19,658 nt of DNA from Spirochaeta sp. (GCA_003454605.1 DMKD01000223.1:1-19658), one strand, 5' to 3'. Positions 6,192 to 14,067 are shown, numbered from the stretch's first letter. Made by a program: numbers and translations. The notes: generated by a model not told the origin, from the sequence alone.

Positions 6192-8652
6192 AGATCTTCC
6201 GGTCTACAGAGAAAAAGCCCGAATCCTTGAGGTCTTCGAGAAAAACCAGATTGTGGTTGTCGAGAGTCCCACCGGTTCGGGGAAAACCACCCAGCTGCCG
6301 CTGATTCTGCATGAAGCAGGATACGCACAGTCCGGGATTATCGGAGTTACGCAACCCCGGCGAATAGCAACCCTGTCGGTATGTGACTATATATCGACAC
6401 AGCTGAAAGTGAAAGTAGGCGGTTTTGCCGGTTACAAGATGCGGTTTGAGGATGTTACCTCAGCCGAGACGCGAATCAAGATCATGACCGACGGCATTCT
6501 GCTGCAGGAACTGAAGGCTGATCCGTACATGAGCCGCTACTCTGTGATAATGATTGATGAGGCCCACGAACGCAGTCTCAATATCGACTTCATTCTTGGA
6601 CTTTTGAAAAAACTGCTTGAAACGCGAAAAGACCTGAAGGTGATTATTTCATCGGCTACAATAAACACCGATGTATTTTCAGAATACTTTAACCGATGCC
6701 CGGTAATTCATATCGAAACCGAGACATTTCCTGTAAGTATTAAATACGAGCCTCCTGTTCATGATCGTTCTGCAGACTCAATGCTGGAAAAAATCGGTGA
6801 AATTACCGAGGCTCATGCAAGGAATAAAGAGGGTGATGTCCTGATATTCCTTCAGGGTGAGAAAGTGATTAAGGACTGTGTTAAATTACTGTCGAATTGC
6901 CCGATGCGCAAAAAGCTTTTTATACTGCCGCTTTACGGCCGTTTAAGCCGGGAAGAGCAGGAAAGAGTTTTTACCCCGACGCCTCCGGGAAAAATTAAGG
7001 TGGTTATTGCAACAAATATTGCCGAGACCAGTGTAACTATCGACGGAATAACTGCAGTAATTGATTCGGGCTATGCGAAGATAAATTTCTACAGCCCAAG
7101 GAACTACACCTCCTCGCTTGTCGAGCGGCCGATTTCAAAGGCGTCATGCAATCAGCGCAAGGGGCGTGCCGGGCGTACCCAGGCCGGCGACTGCTACCGG
7201 CTTTATACGAAAGACGATTTCAGTCACCGTGATCTGTTCACGATTGAGGAAATCTACCGAACCGACCTCTCGGAGGTTGTGCTGCGCATGGCCGAACTCG
7301 GAATCTCCGATTTCAACAGTTTTGAGTTTATTTCACCGCCGGGCAAAGAGGGGCTTATCGCTGCGGTAGAAACTCTGCGTATGTTCGGTGCGATTGATGA
7401 TGAGAATGCGCTGACAACTGTGGGTAAAATGATGGCGGCCTTTCCGATGCTTCCAAGGCATTCAAGAATGATAGTCGAGGCGGTTAATCGTTATCCGGAT
7501 GTTCTGGAAGAAACAATTACCGCCGCATCTTTTTTAACAGCACATTCTCCCTATATACTCCCTCAGGGTGAGGAAATGGCCGCGAGAAACGCCCATCATG
7601 CCTTCCGTGACGCGGACGGGGATTTTGTATCCTACCTGAAACTCTATGAAACATATATGGATGCGGATGAAAAAGAGGATTTCTGCAGAAAGCATTATCT
7701 TGATGATCGAATTATGGGGGAGATAGCAAATATCAAGGTTCAGCTTGAGGATATTGTACGGGAAATGGGTATTCCTATTTCAGGCGGAGGCAAAGTCCCG
7801 GATTATCTCTGTGCGGTGTCGGCCGGACTGATGCAGTTCGTCTGCTGCCGCTCCGGGCGCGGTACATATCGATCCCTCACTGCCGAACAGATTTCGATTC
7901 ACCCCGGTTCAGTAATGTTCCGTGAGAACCCGAAGTATATAGTCGCCGGAGAGGTTGTGAGAACTTCACGGATGTTCGCCCGTTCGGTTTCGCCGTTGAG
8001 ACGTGAATGGCTGAAGATTATATCTGAAGACCTCTATTATGAACTGATAGATACCGGCTCAGATCAGAAGGGCGGGCGTACACAGGGCAGGACTGAAGCT
8101 CATGAGGAAAACAGGGTTCGTATCGGGAGGCGCTCATTTGCTGTAAAACCCTATAAAGGCGGTAAAAAGATTGTCAGCCTGCCATGGTCCGAGTTCAAAC
8201 AGGTCGTGGCAAAGGTAAAACCGGGGGAGCTTTCACGATTTAAAAAGATGAGAGGCAGGGTTATTCTTTCCGACGGTGAATTCCTTAACGGGGCGAAACT
8301 GAACAATATAATCAGGGTCTGCCAGGTGATTGATCCCGAGAAAAATGTTACCGGCAAAATTCCTGCCGCTTTTTATACCGAAGCCGAGTTTGAACGTGAT
8401 ACCGTATTTAACGGTATCAATATAATCATGCATCTCTATCGCAAACCCAAGAGCAAGAAACAGCTTGGATTTGTTACCCTGCATACGGACGGCAACGGTT
8501 CGTACTGGTATACTTCCGGCAGTAATTTTCTCGCATCACTCGAAGAAAGTCTCTCAAGCCTGGAGGTAATTGCCGATGAGCTGACTGATAAATCCTCTCA
8601 AAAACAGATAGGACGAATGTATCGGAAGCTCAATGAGATGATGAATATCTGA
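6160..8652 (+). CDS. hrpA: HrpA-like DEAH-box ATP-dependent RNA helicase
   Basis: This 830-residue protein is a DEAH/RHA helicase. Walker A is at about 37-44 (Pro-Thr-Gly-Ser-Gly-Lys-Thr-Thr), motif Ia Thr-Gln-Pro-Arg-Arg-Ile-Ala at about 64-70, the Asp-Glu-Ala-His box at 133-136, Ser-Ala-Thr at 165-167 and motif VI Gln-Arg-Lys-Gly-Arg-Ala-Gly-Arg at 332-339. A ratchet/winged-helix and OB-type region follows to about 630. The C-terminal 180 residues resemble nothing I recognise. It is far shorter than the roughly 1300 residues of E. coli HrpA, so the long proteobacterial C-terminus is absent. The start is a TTG at 6160; the conserved N-terminal helix before Walker A leaves little room for a later start and no ATG is available. 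It overlaps nudC by 32 bp. A role in RNA or ribosome processing is inferred from the family. Confidence 0.9.
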   Translation: MTNTRRKINPEDLPVYREKARILEVFEKNQIVVVESPTGSGKTTQLPLILHEAGYAQSGIIGVTQPRRIATLSVCDYISTQLKVKVGGFAGYKMRFEDVTSAETRIKIMTDGILLQELKADPYMSRYSVIMIDEAHERSLNIDFILGLLKKLLETRKDLKVIISSATINTDVFSEYFNRCPVIHIETETFPVSIKYEPPVHDRSADSMLEKIGEITEAHARNKEGDVLIFLQGEKVIKDCVKLLSNCPMRKKLFILPLYGRLSREEQERVFTPTPPGKIKVVIATNIAETSVTIDGITAVIDSGYAKINFYSPRNYTSSLVERPISKASCNQRKGRAGRTQAGDCYRLYTKDDFSHRDLFTIEEIYRTDLSEVVLRMAELGISDFNSFEFISPPGKEGLIAAVETLRMFGAIDDENALTTVGKMMAAFPMLPRHSRMIVEAVNRYPDVLEETITAASFLTAHSPYILPQGEEMAARNAHHAFRDADGDFVSYLKLYETYMDADEKEDFCRKHYLDDRIMGEIANIKVQLEDIVREMGIPISGGGKVPDYLCAVSAGLMQFVCCRSGRGTYRSLTAEQISIHPGSVMFRENPKYIVAGEVVRTSRMFARSVSPLRREWLKIISEDLYYELIDTGSDQKGGRTQGRTEAHEENRVRIGRRSFAVKPYKGGKKIVSLPWSEFKQVVAKVKPGELSRFKKMRGRVILSDGEFLNGAKLNNIIRVCQVIDPEKNVTGKIPAAFYTEAEFERDTVFNGINIIMHLYRKPKSKKQLGFVTLHTDGNGSYWYTSGSNFLASLEESLSSLEVIADELTDKSSQKQIGRMYRKLNEMMNI

Positions 8653-8653
8653 T

Positions 8654-8673
8654 ATTGTAACAAATTGTAACAA
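8654..8673. repeat. Perfect tandem repeat of ATTGTAACAA (two copies)
   Basis: Two adjacent identical 10-mers start right after the helicase stop codon and end 52 bp before the sigma-like gene. The spacing of one helical turn suits a dimeric or cooperative DNA-binding protein, but no binder is known. Confidence 0.6.
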
Positions 8674-8675
8674 AA

Positions 8676-8704
8676 GTGCCTGAAATGCTCCGATTTTCAG
8701 GCAC
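8676..8704 (+). terminator. Hairpin after the helicase operon
   Basis: GTGCCTGAAA (8676-8685) pairs perfectly with TTTCAGGCAC (8695-8704) around a 9-nt loop. No T-tract follows, so it is not a textbook intrinsic terminator. It may instead be an mRNA 3' stabiliser or an operator for the following gene. Confidence 0.5.
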
Positions 8705-8725
8705 GCAAATTGCTCTACTGTTCCC

Positions 8726-9601
8726 ATGAACAAAGAGACAGATCATCTCACCGGACTCATATTAAATTGGCAGAAGCACGGAACAGGCTATTCTGAAATT
8801 ATCCGTGAAACGTCAGAATTTGTAATTGATTATCCCCGCCGCTGCAGTCATTGGGACAGGGATAAATGCAGCGAATTTTATATTTACTTTTATCGCAGGC
8901 TTATAAAACTAATCGATAATTTTGATTATCAGGGCATCTCTTTCAAGGCTCTTTTGAAGAACACGATTGCATGGCAGATGTCATCCTTTTATCGTCAGAA
9001 AAAATCCTCAGTAAATATGGATTACTGCATCAGATATGACAGCGTCATACAGGCTGAGGCTGTATGCGACTGTTCTCCGGAAAGAAAACTCGGCCTAACC
9101 GAAGATGCAAAGGTAAAACTCAGGCTGGATTGTAACGGAAGGATAGGTGACGCTCGCATTTGCAAAAGGCTGCTGATGCTGGCTTTGAAAAACGCAAATT
9201 ATCTTAATGAAGAGTATATCGGAAAGATTTCTGAAATCACCGGATGCAGCCGCGGATGGCTGTCGGACGCTGTCTACCAGATACGATCCGTGAGTGAATA
9301 CCGGCGGGACAGACTTGAAACTTATAGAATTCGAGCCAACAAAGCCTATCTTGAGCTATGTCAGATCCACCGTGAGCTAGGTCTCACTCAGAATATCTGC
9401 AAGCAGCAGGAACTTGAGAAAAAACTTAGAACAATTAAAAAGCGGATGACCAGGGCCTGCCGCAGTAAAGACTCGGTGTTGATGAATCCTACAAATTACG
9501 AGGTCGCTGAAATTATGCGGGTACCCAAGGGTTCTATCGATTCAGGACTGTATCTTTTGAGAAAGACGCTGTCAGTTCCTGCTGAATCGGGTGATGCTTA
9601 A
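8726..9601 (+). CDS. Divergent sigma-70-like protein, function unknown
   Basis: The 291-residue protein is not one I recognise by name, but its ends look like sigma factor regions. Residues about 45-95 (Glu-Phe-Tyr-x-x-Phe-Tyr-Arg-Arg-Leu, then Gly-Ile-Ser-Phe-x-x-Leu-Leu-x-x-x-Ile-x-x-Gln, then Phe-Tyr-Arg-Gln-Lys-Lys) resemble sigma region 2. Residues about 255-282 (Thr-Asn-Tyr-Glu-Val-Ala-Glu-Ile, then Val-Pro-Lys-Gly-Ser-Ile-Asp-Ser-Gly-Leu, then Leu-Arg-Lys) resemble the region 4 HTH. A second HTH-like segment lies at about 165-187, and a charged helical linker at 195-250. The middle is longer than in ECF sigma factors. No Shine-Dalgarno precedes the ATG; a weak -10-like TCTACT ends 6 nt before it. 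The 3' end overlaps the convergent phosphatase gene by 68 bp. It may be a specialised sigma factor or a DNA-binding protein derived from one. Confidence 0.6.
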   Translation: MNKETDHLTGLILNWQKHGTGYSEIIRETSEFVIDYPRRCSHWDRDKCSEFYIYFYRRLIKLIDNFDYQGISFKALLKNTIAWQMSSFYRQKKSSVNMDYCIRYDSVIQAEAVCDCSPERKLGLTEDAKVKLRLDCNGRIGDARICKRLLMLALKNANYLNEEYIGKISEITGCSRGWLSDAVYQIRSVSEYRRDRLETYRIRANKAYLELCQIHRELGLTQNICKQQELEKKLRTIKKRMTRACRSKDSVLMNPTNYEVAEIMRVPKGSIDSGLYLLRKTLSVPAESGDA

Positions 9602-10376
9602 GATTGAACCTCTCTATTATTTCATGACAGCCGTTTAAACCGCCTATGACGTCTTTCGGACTATGTGCATCGGAATTACAGACAACACTAACATCATATT
9701 CGGCCGCTAGTTCCCAGAATTTGAGAAGCGGATAGCCCTTTCTAGGCCCGTCAGGGGTTTCAATTTCGGGTCTTCTGATCCCGTAGCCGTTGATTTCAAG
9801 CGGAACACGATACTCCTCGGCTGCTGAAAGAATATCTCTTGAACAGGCCTCAGTGTTGGCGTCCCATTTCAGATATCCCAGGGCAAAACTATCGGGGTGG
9901 GTGATAAAACTCATCAGCCCGCTTTCCATCAGGCCGAGTATTTCATTAACATATTGTTTTAGATGACCGGCAGTCTCCGCTTTCTTAATCCACATCCATT
10001 CTCCCTGGTATTGAATCCAGTGTACTCCGCCTATAAGGTAATCTATTTCATCGCGATACAGAAAAGTGTCCTCATAGTATGATTTAAATCTGGGATAGAG
10101 ATCCATCTCAAACCCTGTCAGCACCTGAAGTTGCGGGAACTCTGCCGCTGCATCGGCTATTGCAGAAAAGTAACCGTCGAGATCTTCCTCATCAATACGG
10201 AACGGTGTCCAGATATCGTTCGGTATAAGCGGGGGGTGCTCACTGAAGCCGAGCATCTCAACCCCTGCGGAGGCGGCTTCGGCAGCATATTCAACTGCTT
10301 CGCCGTCGGCATGTTTGCACCGGTATGTATGTGTATGCAGATTATATTTCTGCTGTATTTCAGTATTTTCATTCAT
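9534..10376 (-). CDS. hisK: Histidinol-phosphatase, PHP family
   Basis: The enzyme removes phosphate from L-histidinol phosphate, the penultimate step of histidine synthesis. The 280-residue protein keeps the PHP trinuclear metal ligands: His-Thr-His-Thr near the N-terminus, Lys-His-Ala-Asp-Gly, Ser-Glu-His-Pro-Pro, Gly-Phe-Glu-Met-Asp, Gly-Gly-Val-His-Trp, Thr-His-Pro-Asp and Ser-Asp-Ala-His-Ser-Pro. That order and spacing fit the Bacillus HisK type. The ATG at 10376 is preferred; an in-frame GTG at 10400 would add eight residues. No other his gene is present here, and PHP phosphatases with other sugar or inositol phosphate substrates exist, so substrate is inferred. It is divergent from trpR, and its 3' end runs 68 bp into the convergent sigma-like gene. 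Confidence 0.88.
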   Translation of the reverse strand: MNENTEIQQKYNLHTHTYRCKHADGEAVEYAAEAASAGVEMLGFSEHPPLIPNDIWTPFRIDEEDLDGYFSAIADAAAEFPQLQVLTGFEMDLYPRFKSYYEDTFLYRDEIDYLIGGVHWIQYQGEWMWIKKAETAGHLKQYVNEILGLMESGLMSFITHPDSFALGYLKWDANTEACSRDILSAAEEYRVPLEINGYGIRRPEIETPDGPRKGYPLLKFWELAAEYDVSVVCNSDAHSPKDVIGGLNGCHEIIERFNLKHHPIQQELTASFSKDTVLNR

Positions 10377-10382
10377 GCATAC

Positions 10383-10411
10383 AATCTCTATTTTTATCAC
10401 AAATTAATCAA
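10383..10411 (-). promoter_or_regulatory. Possible promoter of the histidinol-phosphatase gene
   Basis: On the minus strand TTGATT (10411-10406), 17 nt, and a weak GAGATT (10388-10383) end 6 nt before the ATG at 10376. The -10 match is poor (3 of 6), so support comes mainly from the same spacing seen at better promoters in this window. Confidence 0.35.
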
Positions 10412-10429
10412 GCACCTGTTATTTAAGTG

Positions 10430-10458
10430 TTTCTATATGTAGAAAAAGCTGTTATATT
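10430..10458 (+). promoter_or_regulatory. trpR promoter with candidate operator
   Basis: TATATT (10453-10458) ends 6 nt before the trpR ATG, again predicting a leaderless transcript; the -35 region is weak. A perfect inverted repeat TTTCTA-TATG-TAGAAA (10430-10445) covers the -35 zone. TrpR is autoregulated in E. coli, so this is a candidate TrpR operator (inference). Confidence 0.55.
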
Positions 10459-10464
10459 TACTGT

Positions 10465-10746
10465 ATGGAAAACAGGGATATAACCGACAACCTAAAAGAA
10501 CTCAGTACTGCACTCTCTAAAACAGATGATCCTGATCTGATTTTAGAATTTCTTGAATGCCTGCTGACCAGGAATGAGATGAGTGAAGTGGCAAGCCGAT
10601 GGGCCTTGGTAAAGATGCTCGATCAGGGCACAAGCCAGCGTAATATTGCCTCACAGCTCGGATTAAGTTTATGTAAGATTACCAGAGGTTCCAAAGAGCT
10701 GCAGAAAACAGAATCCGCTTTTAAGAAGATGATTGATACTGTTTAA
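10465..10746 (+). CDS. trpR: Trp repressor family protein
   Basis: The 93-residue all-helical protein matches the TrpR family in size and sequence. Residues about 27-40 (Phe-Leu-Glu-Cys-Leu-Leu-Thr-Arg-Asn-Glu) match the segment before the helix-turn-helix. Residues about 56-80 (Gly-Thr-Ser-Gln-Arg-Asn-Ile-Ala-Ser-Gln-Leu-Gly, then Lys-Ile-Thr-Arg-Gly-Ser-Lys-Glu-Leu) match the HTH, including the Ile-Thr-Arg-Gly-Ser-(Asn/Lys)-x-Leu signature. In E. coli TrpR binds tryptophan and represses trp, aroH and mtr. No trp biosynthesis gene is visible; aroB lies in a separate unit 5 kb away. It is divergent from the histidinol-phosphatase gene, ends in a strong terminator, and has no Shine-Dalgarno. 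Whether tryptophan is the ligand is not known. Confidence 0.85.
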   Translation: MENRDITDNLKELSTALSKTDDPDLILEFLECLLTRNEMSEVASRWALVKMLDQGTSQRNIASQLGLSLCKITRGSKELQKTESAFKKMIDTV

Positions 10747-10769
10747 ACAGAGTCGAATAAAATAAAGAG

Positions 10770-10807
10770 ACTTCTAATACGCCCAATTTGGGGGGATTAG
10801 AAGTTTT
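10770..10807 (+). terminator. Rho-independent terminator after trpR
   Basis: ACTTCTAAT (10770-10778) pairs perfectly with ATTAGAAGT (10796-10804), followed by TTTT. The loop holds a further CCC/GGG pairing. It begins 23 bp after the trpR stop and insulates trpR from dnaE. Confidence 0.85.
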
Positions 10808-10852
10808 CATAAATCAGACTTGATGTCTCAGTCTATTAATGCTAAACATATG

Positions 10853-10887
10853 TATAGTAGTTGGAGTAAATGCTGCACATTTACTCC
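10853..10887 (+). promoter_or_regulatory. 25-bp inverted repeat and -10-like box before the polymerase gene
   Basis: GGAGTAAATG (10863-10872) and CATTTACTCC (10878-10887) form a perfect 10-bp inverted repeat with a 5-nt spacer, ending 2 nt before the ATG at 10890. A TATAGT box at 10853-10858 would start transcription inside the left arm. It fits an operator at the transcription start (for example of an SOS-type repressor), or an mRNA hairpin next to the start codon. Confidence 0.65.
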
Positions 10888-10889
10888 GT

Positions 10890-13800
10890 ATGGAGCATAG
10901 CATTAAAAAGAATCTTGAAGTCTGCAATTACATCCACTGCCGTTCCGAATACAGCCTGCTTCGCGGGGTTCTTTCAGCCGACGAGATCTGTCGAAGCGCC
11001 GCGGCTGCCGGTGAGCAGTTTGCCGGCATCACCGATATCAACAATCTCTACGGTCTCCCCGCATTTCTTGAGGCAGCGGGAAAATACCGCCTCAAACCCC
11101 TTGTCGGTGCAGTCATTACAAATTCGGCTCCCCCTGACAAACGTGAATACCTTTTTACCGCTTACTGTCTGAATAAATCAGGCTTCAAAAGGCTGAATAC
11201 AATAATTTCCCGGCTTAATAACGATTTTTCCCCCTACCGGGACACCGTTTACAGCTATGATCCGGTCGCTGACCTGCTTGAGCACGGCCGCAGCGGCCTT
11301 ATAATACTCAGCAGCAGACCTGAGATCCTTGCCCGCCTGCGTGAGCAGGGGCCTGAGGATCTGTATGCGGGGCTTTTTCAGGGCCTTCCTTTTGACGGCC
11401 TTTACCGGACTGCCCGCAGCCTTGATATAAAGTCCGCCGCCCTTAAAGAGCTCATAGGCAGGGATGGGCGGGACAGGCGGACCCTGGACCTTCTGCAGGC
11501 GGTAGAGCAGGGGCTTCCCGCGGCACGGCTGCGGCAGGGCTCGGTGCCGTGTTCGGCCCTTGGTGATGCTTTCACAGACGGGTTTACGGATGCGGCAGAG
11601 ATTTCAATGCAGAATTATTTTTCAGCAGTGCCCGATGCACTGAAAAACAATGTCGGGATTGCCGAAGCCGCAGCCTCAGCCGAGCTTATGCCTAAGGGCT
11701 GGGTTTTCCCGGATGCGAGGCTTCCCGACGGAGTAAGTGCTGAATCCGAATTGCTGCGTCTTTGCCGCGAGGGCATCAGGCGGCGCTACGGGATGACACC
11801 CGGTATAGAAAAAACTGCTGCAATTGAGAAAAGGCTGCAGTATGAAATCGGCATCATCTGTAAAAAAGGTTTCGCGGCATACTTCCTCGTAGTCCGTGAC
11901 ATAGTCTGCCAGGCCCCCCGAACCTGCGGCCGGGGCAGTGCCGCCTCGAGTATCGTTTCGTACCTGCTCGGGATAACCCATGTTGATCCGCTGGCATACA
12001 ACCTCTTCTTCGAACGCTTTCTGAATATGTACCGGGTTGATCTGCCCGACATCGATGTCGATTTCCCCTGGGATGAGCGCGAGAAGGCGCTCAGGTATGT
12101 TTTTGATAAGTATCCCGGTTCATCGGCAATGGTAGCCGACCATGTACATTTTAAACGCCGTGGTGCTGCGCGTGAGGCTGCAAAGGCCTGCGGTATGACC
12201 GAGATACAGACAAATGAACTGATGAAAAAATGGCGCGGCGGGCGCGGAGAGGAGCTCCCGCAGGAGATCGCTGAGGCGGCCGCTCTGCTTTACGGTAGAC
12301 CGAGATTTATCGGAACTCACCCGGGCGGGGTCATAATTACCCCCGGGCCTATTACGGCCAACACCCATGTGCAGCCCTCGGCTTCGGGAGTTCCCGTTAT
12401 TGCCTGGGAGAAAGACGGGGCCGAAGCCTGCGGCCTTGTGAAGATAGATCTGCTCGGTAACCGCTCGCTGGCTGTACTGCGCGATACAATCAGGCTGGTT
12501 AATCCCGGGCGGAAGACCAGGCTCGACTGGGAAAGCTTCCAGCCTTATTCCGATGTGCGGACGAGAGCATTCATTGAATCGGGAGATACCGCCGGAATTT
12601 TCTATATCGAATCTCCGGCAACGCGGCAGCTGCTGAAGAAGATGGGCTGTGCCGATTTTGAGCATGTTGTTTCGGCAAGTTCAATAATAAGGCCCGCCGC
12701 GAATAAATGGATAAACGAGTATATCCGGCGGATGAAGGGCGGTGATTACAGACCGCTCAGCCCGGCTCTTGAGGGGGTACTGGATGAGACCTACGGGATA
12801 ATGGTCTATCAGGAGGATGTCGCCAGGGTAGCGATGGCGGCTGCGGGTTTTAATCCGGGCGAGGCCGACAGGCTGCGGAAAACCCTGTCGAAAAAGAATC
12901 GTGCCGAGAAGCTTGTTCAGTGGCGCGAGCGTTTCATGAAGGGGGCGGCTGCATGCGGTACCGGCCGCGAAGATGCTGAACAGCTGTGGGCCGGTATTCT
13001 GTCTTTCGACGGTTATTCGTTCTGCAAGTCGCACAGCGCGTCCTATGCCCTTGTCTCATACCGCCTCGCCTGGCTGAAACTGCGCTATCCGCTTGAGTTC
13101 ATGGTATCAGTAATAAATAACGGCGGCGGTTTTTACGCGAGGCAGGTTTACCTCAACATCGTCCGCCGTATGGGGTTCCCTGTTCTGAAGCCGGATATCA
13201 ATAAAAGCAGCGGGTATTACACCATTGAAACCGTGAACGGGATCCGAAGCCTTCGTGCGGGACTGTTTCAGATCCGCGAGCTGTCCTCCGGTCTTATCGA
13301 CGACATTCTGGTCGAGCGCAGTGATTCAGGATCCTTCAGGGATTTCAAAGACTTCATCGAACGTATTGAGCCTTCGTACCGTCAGACAAGAATGATGATA
13401 AAAAGCGGCAGTCTCGACAGTATAGCCGCCGGATGCAACCGCCCGCAGCTGTTCTGGTGCTATTACCATACAAAAAGACTGGCGGATGCACGATCTCCGG
13501 GACTGGGCGGTATGGAGGCGCTTCCGGTACCGAAGATCAAGGGGTACAGCAGTGCGGTATGCCTCAGAGATGAAGTGGATACCCTTGATCTGTTTTTTTC
13601 CAGGCATCCTGTTGAGTATTTTGCCGAAAGAGCCGCGGCCCGCCCCGATGAATGCAGAGCTGGAGAGATGATAGATTCGAGAATGCTGAAAAAACGGCTG
13701 GGCCGGCAAATTTCAATAATCGGAACCCTTGCAGCCGAGAAAGAGGTCATGACCTCAAAGAGAAAACCGATGAGCTTTGTCAGCTTTGAGGACAGCTGGT

Positions 13801-13967
13801 CTCTCTTTGAAACGGTGTTTTTCCCGGCTGCATGGAATGCCTTTGAACCGGTGATTGCCTCAGGATTCGCCTTTCTGATAAGCGGGACCGTAGAGGCCGA
13901 ATCCGGAGCCGAATATATAAATGTCAACAGACTAATCTGTCTGAACAGGATGAAGACTCTAGGCTGA
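10890..13967 (+). CDS. dnaE2: DNA polymerase III alpha subunit, DnaE2-like (probably error-prone)
   Basis: The 1025-residue protein is a C-family DNA polymerase. The catalytic aspartates are present: Asp389 and Asp391 in Pro-Asp-Ile-Asp-Val-Asp-Phe and Asp520 in Lys-Ile-Asp-Leu-Leu-Gly. The family segments Cys-Gly-Arg-Gly-Ser-Ala-Ala-Ser-Ser, His-Pro-Gly-Gly-Val-Ile-Ile-Thr and Phe-Cys-Lys-Ser-His-Ser-Ala-Ser-Tyr-Ala are also present. A C-terminal OB fold spans about 930-1015. The PHP domain is degenerate: His-x-His is His16-Cys-Arg18, Thr-Asp-His is Thr-Asp-Ile, and the Gly-Cys/Ala-Glu glutamate is Val. Length and lost PHP site fit DnaE2/ImuC translesion polymerases better than the roughly 1160-residue replicative DnaE. 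ImuA and ImuB genes are not adjacent. The ATG at 10890 is chosen 12 residues before the PHP motif; an ATG at 10839 is possible. No Shine-Dalgarno is seen. The gene is notably GC-rich (43 of 60 bases at 11461-11520). Confidence 0.88.
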   Translation: MEHSIKKNLEVCNYIHCRSEYSLLRGVLSADEICRSAAAAGEQFAGITDINNLYGLPAFLEAAGKYRLKPLVGAVITNSAPPDKREYLFTAYCLNKSGFKRLNTIISRLNNDFSPYRDTVYSYDPVADLLEHGRSGLIILSSRPEILARLREQGPEDLYAGLFQGLPFDGLYRTARSLDIKSAALKELIGRDGRDRRTLDLLQAVEQGLPAARLRQGSVPCSALGDAFTDGFTDAAEISMQNYFSAVPDALKNNVGIAEAAASAELMPKGWVFPDARLPDGVSAESELLRLCREGIRRRYGMTPGIEKTAAIEKRLQYEIGIICKKGFAAYFLVVRDIVCQAPRTCGRGSAASSIVSYLLGITHVDPLAYNLFFERFLNMYRVDLPDIDVDFPWDEREKALRYVFDKYPGSSAMVADHVHFKRRGAAREAAKACGMTEIQTNELMKKWRGGRGEELPQEIAEAAALLYGRPRFIGTHPGGVIITPGPITANTHVQPSASGVPVIAWEKDGAEACGLVKIDLLGNRSLAVLRDTIRLVNPGRKTRLDWESFQPYSDVRTRAFIESGDTAGIFYIESPATRQLLKKMGCADFEHVVSASSIIRPAANKWINEYIRRMKGGDYRPLSPALEGVLDETYGIMVYQEDVARVAMAAAGFNPGEADRLRKTLSKKNRAEKLVQWRERFMKGAAACGTGREDAEQLWAGILSFDGYSFCKSHSASYALVSYRLAWLKLRYPLEFMVSVINNGGGFYARQVYLNIVRRMGFPVLKPDINKSSGYYTIETVNGIRSLRAGLFQIRELSSGLIDDILVERSDSGSFRDFKDFIERIEPSYRQTRMMIKSGSLDSIAAGCNRPQLFWCYYHTKRLADARSPGLGGMEALPVPKIKGYSSAVCLRDEVDTLDLFFSRHPVEYFAERAAARPDECRAGEMIDSRMLKKRLGRQISIIGTLAAEKEVMTSKRKPMSFVSFEDSWSLFETVFFPAAWNAFEPVIASGFAFLISGTVEAESGAEYINVNRLICLNRMKTLG

Positions 13968-14067
13968 CTGCGAAGCAGCACCGAAGGTACGGTTTTCTGT
14001 TCAACAGTTTTTCACAGCCCTATTGAAATTATGGTCATGATAGCCGAAAATACACTAGAGGCCTGAT

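Noticed and set aside
10839..10889. Upstream ATG at 10839 as the polymerase start
   Set aside because: It has no Shine-Dalgarno, lies upstream of the -10-like box and the inverted repeat, and adds residues not expected before the PHP domain.
11676..13981. Several long open frames on the minus strand inside the polymerase gene
   Set aside because: They lie opposite a clear polymerase coding frame, have no family features, and are expected from its high GC content and codon bias.
13968..14060. Terminator after the polymerase gene
   Set aside because: Short stems are present (ACCG with CGGT, CTGC with GCAG), but each is only 4 bp and not clearly placed before a T-run.
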